8,811 bases of DNA, taken from positions 1 through 8,811 of the forward strand of contig CANCOG010000188.1 in the NCBI GenBank assembly GCA_947379685.1, written 5' to 3'. The translations under genes and the position numbers were made by a program. The stretch's first letter is position 1. Each line of letters begins with the position of its first letter. Below the pieces are notes generated by a model. It worked only from the letters and a program-made list of their open reading frames with translations. It was not told where the DNA came from and did no database searches. This document shows, in pieces, positions 1 through 6,700 of the stretch. This DNA comes from Flavipsychrobacter stenotrophus. Its GTDB lineage: Bacteria > Bacteroidota > Bacteroidia > Chitinophagales > Chitinophagaceae.

Positions 1-1414
1 AAATAACCGAAACATACGGCAACGCATTAACCGTAAATGCCTTGGTTGCAAACGCCGATCCACAACCTGATGTGGTGGTATAAGTGATGGTTACGCTACC
101 TGCAGCAATTCCTGTAACCACCCCGGTTGAACTAATAGAAGCAATAGAAACATTGCTGCTGCTCCAGGTGCCGCCGCTCGCACTGTTAGTCAGTGTTGCT
201 GAAGCGCCACGACAAACAGACGCTACCCCCGTAATTGTACCGGCACTTCCTGAAGCTGCTACTGTAATGGACCTCGTAGCTATAGCTGTGGCACAGGTAC
301 TGGAAACATAGTAGGTAATATTTACAGCTCCTGCTGTTACTCCCCTCACAACGCCCGTTGAAGCTACTACTGTAGCCACTGCAGTGTTGCTGCTCAGCCA
401 TGTACCACCTGTAGCTGTGCTGCTTAAAGTTATTGTAGTGCCAGTACAAACAGCTGAGGCACCTGAAAGTGTTCCTGCACTCGGCAAACTGCCAACAGTG
501 ATTCCTTTAGCCGCACTTGCTGTTCCGCATGTATTGGTCTTTGCATAAGATATTGTAACGCTGCCTGCACTAACCCCAGTTACAGTACCAGTACTGCTTA
601 CAGTCGCTACCGAGGTATTACTGCTGCTCCAGGTACCACCAATGGCAGTATCGGTCAAAGTAGTACTCAATGCAGCACAAACAGTAGATGCACCTGAAAT
701 ACTACCCACGACCGGAGCCGAACTTACAGCCACTGCCTTAGTTGCGATCGCGCTGCCGCATGTGCCGCTCACTGCATAAGATATAGTAACGCTGCCTGCA
801 GATATTGGTAAAACAATACCACCTGTACTTACGCTTGCAATTGAAGGTGCGCTGCTCGTCCAGGTACCACCTGAAACTGAACTGGTAAGCGTTATCGTAG
901 TGCCCGTGCAAACCGTTGCGGCACCGGAGATAGTACCTGCATTCGATGCAGGGTTAACCGTAATGCTTCGTGTTGTTGTAGCTGAGCCACAGCCCGATGT
1001 TACCGTATAGGTAATAGTTGCAGCCCCTGCAGCCACGCCAGTAATTACTCCCGATGAATTTATCGAGGCTATCGAAGCATTACTACTGCTCCAGGTTCCG
1101 CCCGTAGTCGTATTTGTAAATGTTGTTGTGGCACCCGCGCAAACTGTTGAAGCACCGGATATTGTACCAGCCGTAGAACCGCTGGTAACAACTACCGTGG
1201 TCGTCCGTGCAGCAGACCCGCAACTATTGGTTACAGTATAAGATATGACCGTAGTCCCCGGACTAACGCCCGTTACCACTCCCGAGGCATTAATAGTCGC
1301 TATACCTGTAGAGGTGCTGTTCCAGGTACCACCTGTAGTAGCATCTGACAGGGTGCTTGATGTCCCAGTGCAAATCGAGGTAGTTCCAGTGATAATACCC
1401 GGAGTAGATGGGCC
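1..1414 (-). repeat. Long direct repeat, copy 1 (Ig domains 3-9 of the left gene)
   Basis: This stretch matches 4406-5819 at a constant offset of 4405 bp with no indel that I could find. Hand counting gives 33 amino-acid differences in 471 residues (about 93% identity). Protein identity is lowest in Ig 3 (9 differences in 79) and highest in Ig 7 (2 in 79). The match is cut by the left window edge, so the true repeat may be longer. Such a pair is a substrate for homologous recombination and a risk for assembly collapse. Confidence 0.93.
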
Positions 1415-1879
1415 AGCGTTTACAGTAAGCGTTCTGCTGGCTGAAACGGAGCCGCAACTATTGGTTACAGAATAGGAAATAACGGCAGTGCCCGCAGACA
1501 CACCCACTACAACTCCAGAGGAGTTGACTGTTGCCACAGATGAGGTTCCGCTGCTCCATGCGCCACCAACCGTTGTATCTGAAAGACTGATACTGGCACC
1601 TACACACAAACTGGTAGGGCCCGTCACTGAACCCACAAACGGGGCGGGACTTACAACCACAGAATGCGTAGTGGTTGAAGATCCACAACTATTTGTCAAA
1701 GTATACGATATGGTCGCAGAACCAGCTGCAACTCCAGTAATCACCCCTCCGGAACCAACTGTTACCGCTCCACTAAAACTGTTCCAGGTACCTGAACCTC
1801 CTCCCGAAGTATCGACAAGTGTTATATTATTGCCTACACAAACTCCCGTAGGTCCGGTAATGGCACCAGCATTGGGTGA
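1..1879 (-). repeat. Array of Ig-like (Big_2-type) domains, eight complete plus start of a ninth (left gene)
   Basis: Residues 484-1109. Each unit runs roughly xAGTISGxSTVCxGxxxTL, a (S/T)xxGGTWSSSN segment, an SIATVxSSGVVTGVSAGxxTISY segment and a TxxCGxAxATKxITV end. Each complete unit has two cysteines, one in the STVC-like strand and one in the (S/T)xCG strand, suggesting one disulfide per domain. Unit 5 replaces the usual GVVTG with GGIVLP and unit 7 has TCAT in place of xCG; both quirks recur in the same units of the upstream gene. Such arrays normally act as extended stalks holding a tip domain away from the cell. Confidence 0.88.
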
Positions 1880-3328
1880 TGGATTAATTGTAACAAGAAT
1901 CTTGGTGTACCTGGTTAGTGTCCCATCGCTTATCTGAACGGAAAATGAATCTGTTCCGCTGTAGCTGGCGGTAGGAGTATACGTCAGTCCTGTCGGAGTG
2001 ATAACTCCCCCGGTCGATGTACCGGAGAACGCGACGGAAGCAGATCCATGAACTGGGCTAAGATACAAACTCCATGTTTCTGTTTGACCAGCATCAGTAT
2101 CATTGACCTGAAGCAGCGTATTGATTGATGTAGCGGTAGAGTTCACACAAACCGCCAAAGCCTGACGTTCGCCGTTTGCAAAAACAGGGATGTGGTTATT
2201 GGACACCATTCGAATACGGTTATCAAGAATATCCGCAATTAGTAAATTACCATTATGATCGACATGAACTCCCTGGGGATAATTTATGCCAACAGTCGCT
2301 GCCGACGCCAAACCACCGTCGCCACCAAAGGTGCTGCTGCCACTGCCTGCATAAGTAGTAATGATTCCTGATGTATTCACCACCCTGACCCTATAGTTAA
2401 CAGCATCACATATATACAAGTTACCGGCTGCATCCTTCGTTATTCCCGCAGGATACCGCAATCTGGCTGCGGTTGCTGGACCACCATCTCCGGCGAAACC
2501 TGGCCCCGAGCCACTTCCCGCAACCGTTGAAATTATTCCAGATGAATTAACCATCCTGATTCTATGGTTTCCATTGTCAGCTATAAACAGGTTATTGGAA
2601 ACGTCCATATAAATTGCATTTGCGCTATGAAGCAGTGCGCTTGTTGCTGCGCCACCGTCTCCCGAAAAACCTGACGACCCGGCAACTCCTGCGTATCGGG
2701 AGATGATTCCGGTGCTGGCAGTAATCTTACGAATAACCGTTCCATTACCTTCATCAATATATAAATTATTCGCACTATCGACTGCAATGCCGTATGGAAA
2801 ATAAACTGTAGCGGCTGAGGCCGGGTTTCCATCACCTGTAGACGTTGATGAGCCGTTGCCACATACCGTGGAAATAATTCCAGAAGTAATTGCTCTGACC
2901 CTGTTATTCCCGTTGTCGCTAAAATAAACAACGCCTGCAGAATTGACAGCAATACATGTCGGATTATTTATTCTGGCACTAGTAGCTGCACCTCCATCTC
3001 CGCTAAAACCTGACGTGCCTGTTCCCGCAATAGTGGAAATAATTCCGGAAGTGCTTACCTTCCTGATTACATGGTTTAACTGGTCACATATGTACCAGTT
3101 TCCGGCAGCGTCACATGTTATGTCAGTAACCTGATGCAAGGTCGCTGCAGTCGCAGCCCCACCATCACCCGAGTAGGAAGCTGTTCCATTCCCAACAACA
3201 GTACTAATTGTCTGGGCTCTCAAATTTATACTTCCCCCTAAAAAAAAGAAAAAGATAAGTGCAAACGAAGCAGTGCAAAAATTCCGGGGACAAACTCCTA
3301 ATACGAAATGTGTGGGAATAGATTTCAT
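1..3328 (-). CDS. Secreted NHL-propeller / Ig-like repeat protein, 3' part missing
   Basis: The reading frame is open from ATG (3326-3328) to the left edge: 1109 codons and no stop. An in-frame TAA at 3344-3346 makes this the first possible start. No Shine-Dalgarno sequence is seen; the stretch before the ATG is A/T-rich, as is usual in Bacteroidota. Domain order: Sec signal peptide (residues 1-38), six NHL blades (40-378), one cadherin-like domain (379-483), then Ig-like domains of 76-79 residues (484-561, 562-638, 639-717, 718-793, 794-870, 871-947, 948-1026, 1027-1102) and the first seven residues of a ninth. The product should be exported and extracellular. By analogy with its upstream paralogue it probably continues through about two Ig-like domains to a T9SS sorting domain, but that part is outside the window. 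No catalytic motif was seen. Its ligand or role is unknown; adhesion or surface display would be a guess from architecture. Confidence 0.93.
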   Translation of the reverse strand, partial: MKSIPTHFVLGVCPRNFCTASFALIFFFFLGGSINLRAQTISTVVGNGTASYSGDGGAATAATLHQVTDITCDAAGNWYICDQLNHVIRKVSTSGIISTIAGTGTSGFSGDGGAATSARINNPTCIAVNSAGVVYFSDNGNNRVRAITSGIISTVCGNGSSTSTGDGNPASAATVYFPYGIAVDSANNLYIDEGNGTVIRKITASTGIISRYAGVAGSSGFSGDGGAATSALLHSANAIYMDVSNNLFIADNGNHRIRMVNSSGIISTVAGSGSGPGFAGDGGPATAARLRYPAGITKDAAGNLYICDAVNYRVRVVNTSGIITTYAGSGSSTFGGDGGLASAATVGINYPQGVHVDHNGNLLIADILDNRIRMVSNNHIPVFANGERQALAVCVNSTATSINTLLQVNDTDAGQTETWSLYLSPVHGSASVAFSGTSTGGVITPTGLTYTPTASYSGTDSFSVQISDGTLTRYTKILVTINPSPNAGAITGPTGVCVGNNITLVDTSGGGSGTWNSFSGAVTVGSGGVITGVAAGSATISYTLTNSCGSSTTTHSVVVSPAPFVGSVTGPTSLCVGASISLSDTTVGGAWSSGTSSVATVNSSGVVVGVSAGTAVISYSVTNSCGSVSASRTLTVNAGPSTPGIITGTTSICTGTSSTLSDATTGGTWNSTSTGIATINASGVVTGVSPGTTVISYTVTNSCGSAARTTTVVVTSGSTAGTISGASTVCAGATTTFTNTTTGGTWSSSNASIASINSSGVITGVAAGAATITYTVTSGCGSATTTRSITVNPASNAGTISGAATVCTGTTITLTSSVSGGTWTSSAPSIASVSTGGIVLPISAGSVTISYAVSGTCGSAIATKAVAVSSAPVVGSISGASTVCAALSTTLTDTAIGGTWSSSNTSVATVSSTGTVTGVSAGSVTISYAKTNTCGTASAAKGITVGSLPSAGTLSGASAVCTGTTITLSSTATGGTWLSSNTAVATVVASTGVVRGVTAGAVNITYYVSSTCATAIATRSITVAASGSAGTITGVASVCRGASATLTNSASGGTWSSSNVSIASISSTGVVTGIAAGSVTITYTTTSGCGSAFATKAFTVNALPYVSVI
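1880..2194 (-). other. Cadherin-like / tandem bacterial Ig domain between propeller and Ig array
   Basis: Residues 379-483 differ from both the NHL blades and the GGTWSSSN-type Ig domains around them. Recognisable elements are LLQVNDTDAGQTETW, a GTSTGGVI...LTYTP segment and the closing SYSGTDSFSVQISDG signature, followed by a beta strand (ILVTINP). The pattern YTPxxxYxGxDSFxxxxxDG is typical of cadherin-like/Big tandem domains of bacterial surface proteins. The visible part of the paralogue has no equivalent domain. Likely a structural spacer; any binding role is unknown. Confidence 0.75.
2195..3211 (-). repeat. Six NHL repeats forming a six-bladed beta-propeller (left gene)
   Basis: Residues 40-378 hold six blades of about 54-58 residues. 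Each begins with a variant of IISTIAGNG, continues with SGDGGAATAA or a relative, then a G(V/I)xxD segment, a GNLYIAD-like strand and an N(x)RIRKV-like strand ending in SG. This is the NHL family pattern; six such repeats normally close into a propeller. Blade 3 is divergent (STGDGNPASAA, then YIDEGNGTVIRKI). The propeller carries five cysteines (ITCD and WYICD in blade 1, PTCIAV in blade 2, VCGNG in blade 3, YICD in blade 5), whereas the two propellers of the upstream gene have one and none. Ligand unknown. Confidence 0.9.
3215..3328 (-). other. Sec signal peptide of the left-hand gene
   Basis: Residues 1-38. The N-terminal part is unusually long and contains K2 and R15. A hydrophobic core follows (SFALIFFFFLGGSI, residues 21-34), then a polar stretch ending in LRA before Q39. 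Cleavage after A38 would put Q39-T40 at the mature N-terminus, directly before the first NHL blade. The Cys at 13 and 18 do not form a lipobox just before the predicted mature end, so I favour signal peptidase I over a lipoprotein. Confidence 0.8.
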
Positions 3329-3637
3329 TGTAAATTTTTTAATTTAATTATATATGAAGCAAAATACAAACAAGTAGAAACAGGCTTAAGCGAATCAATT
3401 TTTTTTAGTGTATTTATAATAAAGGCAAACGATACTATTCGGTCAAAAATGGCCAAAATATAATTAACCTGTAATGCAATAACGATAATAATACCGCCCT
3501 AAGAGGGTCTATTTACATTCCCTATGCCCATATTAACTCATCCGTTCAGTAATCTTAACTATCCAAATCGCCTCACAAATATATGTTAATGACTAACACT
3601 TTGCTGTTATTTAGTTCGTCTTTTTCGGCCCTACCAC
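3329..3637. other. A+T-rich intergenic region between the two paralogues
   Basis: No convincing gene is visible on either strand. The region is clearly richer in A+T than the flanking coding DNA. Nearest the left gene it is almost pure A/T (3332-3355), which would leave the translation start unstructured. It contains a weak minus-strand promoter candidate at 3426-3458 and a small CCCT-AAG-AGGG hairpin at 3498-3508 with no T-tract. About 130 bp (3509-3637) show no feature I can name. Confidence 0.7.
3426..3458 (-). promoter_or_regulatory. Candidate Bacteroidota-type promoter for the left gene
   Basis: On the minus strand a TTTTG (3458-3454) is followed after 19 bp by TATCGTTTG (3434-3426). 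The Bacteroidota consensus is TTTG / about 19-21 bp / TAnnTTTG, so the -33 element and spacing fit, but the -7 element has one base too many between TA and TTTG. Transcription would start roughly 90 bp before the ATG. The position between an upstream terminator and the start codon is right, but such motifs occur by chance in A/T-rich DNA. Confidence 0.3.
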
Positions 3638-3677
3638 AAAAAAAATGCGGACACGCCCTAAAGCACATCCGCATTTT
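3638..3677 (-). terminator. Strong intrinsic terminator of the right-hand gene
   Basis: Read on the minus strand, the arms are 3677-3663 (AAAATGCGGATGTGC) and 3656-3642 (GCGTGTCCGCATTTT). They pair over 15 bp, including three G-U wobbles, around a 6-nt loop (TTTAGG). An unbroken run of eight T (3645-3638) follows or overlaps the end of the stem. The hairpin begins 24 bp after the stop codon. On the plus strand only four T follow the stem, so it is probably one-directional. It implies that the two paralogues are separate transcription units. Confidence 0.9.
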
Positions 3678-3701
3678 CAATAATTATTAACTTTCAATTA
3701 A

Positions 3702-6700
3702 TTATTCAATGATCACCTTCTGACTATACATTTTGCCATCTGCGCTTACCCTGATCAGATATGCACCGGCAGCATATTGCCGCATGTCAAAATACATAGT
3801 TTGCTCACTGTTCGATTTTACTTCTAAAACCTTTCCGGTAATGTCGGAGATCATCAATGTTGCATTTGAAGCGCCTTCCGGCAACTCAAGTGTAAACGTG
3901 CCGCTGTTCGGATTCGGGTATACTTTTATGTTGTCTGTTGTTTCCTCAACTGATGCAAATCCGCGATGAGCCGTAACCGAGATCACCTTCGATACCATTG
4001 CTGCACCGCAACTTGTTGAAACCGTATAGACAACTGTATCAGTACCCGTTGCTACTCCTCTTACAATGCCTGACGTGCCTACCGTCGCTATGCTGGTATT
4101 GCTACTCGTCCAGGTACCGCCGGAAACAGTAGCAGTAAGAACAATAGACGCTCCAACTGCAACTGATGATGGACCTGCCAAGCTGCCTGCTGTTGCTGTG
4201 TTTATGGTAAGTGCTTTCGTCTTTACCGATGTGCCGCAACCATTAGTGATAAAATAAGTAATTATGGTTGAACCTGCCGATATACCAGTTACCACACCAG
4301 ACGAGGATATGGTAGCCGCAGCCGTATTACTGCTGATCCAGCCACCGCCACTGAATGAATCCGTCATTGTAGTAGTAGTTCCCGCACAAACAGTAGAAGA
4401 GCCAGAAATAACCGAAACATACGGCAACGCATTAACCGTAAATGCCTTGGTAGCAAACGCCGATCCACAACCTGATGTGGTGGTATAAGTGATGGTTACG
4501 CTACCTGCAGCAATTCCTGTAACCACCCCAGTTGAACTAATAGACGCGATAGAAGCATTGCTGCTGCTCCAGGTGCCGCCGCTCACACTGTTAGTCAGCG
4601 TTGCTGAAGCGCCGAGACATACAGCTGCCACACCTGTAATTGTCCCCGCGCTTCCTGAAGCGGCTACTGTAATGGACCTGGTAGCTATAGCTGTGGCACA
4701 GGTACTTGAAACATAGTAGGTAATATTTACAGTTCCTGCTGTTACTCCCCTCACAACGCCCGTTGAAGCTACTACTGTAGCCACTGCCGTGTTGCTGCTC
4801 AGCCATGTACCACCTGTAGCAGTGCTGCTTAAAGTTATTGTAGCGCCAGTACAAACAGCTGAGGCACCTGAAAGTGTTCCTGCACTCGGCAAACTGCCAA
4901 CAGTGATTCCTTTAGCCGCACTTGCTGTTCCGCAAGCATTGGCTTTTGCATAAGATATTGTAGCGCTGCCTGCACTAACCCCAGTTAAAGTACCAGTACT
5001 GCTTACAGTCGCTACCGAGGTATTACTGCTGCTCCAGGTACCACCAGTGGCAGTATCGGTCAAAGTAGTACTCAATGCAACACACACAGTAGATGCTCCT
5101 GAAATACTACCCACGACCGGAGCCGAACTTACAGCCACTGATTTCGTAGCGATCGCGCTGCCGCATGTGCCGCTGACAGCATACGAAATAGTAACACTAC
5201 CAGCTGATATTGGTAAAACAATACCACCCGTGCTTACGCTTGCAATTGAAGGTGCGCTGCTGGCCCAGGTACCACCCGATACCGAACTGGTAAGTGTTAC
5301 TGTTGAGCCCGTGCAAACAGTTGAAGCACCCGAAATTGTTCCCGCACTTGCCGCTGGGTTCACCGTTATGGCGCGCGTTGCCGTAGCCGCACCGCAACCC
5401 GAAGTCACAGTATAAGTAATTGTTGCAGCTCCTGCTGCCAGGCCGGTAATAACACCAGATGAATTTATAGTAGCTATCGAAGCATTACTGCTACTCCAGG
5501 TTCCGCCCGTAGTCGTATTTGTAAATGTTGTTGTGGCACCTGCGCAAACGGTTGATGCACCGGAAATAGTACCAGCCGTAGAACCGCTGGTTACAACAAC
5601 AGTGGTCGTCCGCGAAGCAGAGCCGCAGCTGTTCGTTACCGTGTAAGAAATAACCGAAGTCCCTGCACTCACACCCGTCACCACTCCCGAGGCATTAATA
5701 TTCGCTACACCAGTAGATGTACTGCTCCAGGTGCCACCGGTTGTGGCATCTGTTAGCGTACTTGATGTCCCGGTGCAGATAGAAGTAGTCCCGGTAATAA
5801 TAGCAGGTGTAGTTGGGCCTGCATTAACTGTGATCACTTTAGTCGTCGTCACCGAACCACAGCTACTCGCAAAAGTATAAGTAATAGTCGCTGAGCCAGC
5901 CGATACTCCTGTTACTGAACCTGTCGAAGCATTAACAGAAGCTATTGACGCATTGCTGCTGCTCCATGTACCCCCCGAAGTTGAATCTGTAAAAGTTGTT
6001 GAAGCACTTACACACACGGTGTTTGCACCAACAATTGAAGCCATATAGGGCAAGCCAGAAACGGTAACTGTTTTCGTTGCACTGCCTGTGCCGCATGTCC
6101 CGGTTACCGCATAAGTAATAATAGCCGTACCCGCACTTACACCTGTAACCACACCAGACGCACTAACCGTAGCAACCGATGAAGCAGAAGTGCTCCAGCT
6201 ACCGCCTGAGGTCGAATCTGTCAAGGTAATGTTACTGCCGGTGCATACTGTTGAAGGGCCGGAAATAGTGGCAACCACTGGTATGCCCGTAGTCACTTTA
6301 CGGATATTGTACGACTGGTCCGCAATGTATAGGTTTCCACCTGCATCTAGTGCAAGGCCAAATGGGGCGTTGATTTGAGCGGCTGTTGCCGCTCCTCCAT
6401 CACCACCAAAACTAAATGATCCATTCCCGGCAAATGTCGAAATTGTACCAGAAGGGTTGATCTTACGTATCCGAAAGTTCAATTCATCAGATACAAAAAG
6501 ATTTCCCGATGCGTCCAGCGCAAGTCCAAGTGGAGTATTCAAATTTGCCGCAGTTGCAGGCCCGCCATCTCCAGCAAAACTTGTTGCTCCCGTACCAGCT
6601 ATCGTACTAATTATTCCTGATGCACTTATTTTCCTGATGCGGTGATTCCCGGCATCGGTAAAGTAAATATTTCCAGTTCCGTCAATTATCATACGCGAAG

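Noticed and set aside
84..1937. Several plus-strand open frames of 75-150 codons opposite the left gene
   Set aside because: They are low-complexity Val/Pro/Ala-rich translations of the reverse complement of the Ig repeats. They recur at equivalent positions in the second copy (84-311 and 4489-4716) because the DNA repeats, and they lack their own domains.
2581..2952. Minus-strand 123-codon open frame in another frame inside the left propeller
   Set aside because: It overlaps NHL coding sequence that is continuous in the main frame, and its translation resembles no family. It is a by-product of the repeat codon pattern.
3359..3366. TATTTTGC on the minus strand as a promoter -7 element
   Set aside because: It is one base short of TAnnTTTG, and the nearest upstream TTG is about 29 bp away, too far for a normal spacer.
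3498..3508. CCCT-AAG-AGGG hairpin in the intergenic region as a second terminator or regulatory site
   Set aside because: The stem is only 4 bp, the loop 3 nt, and no T-tract follows on either strand.
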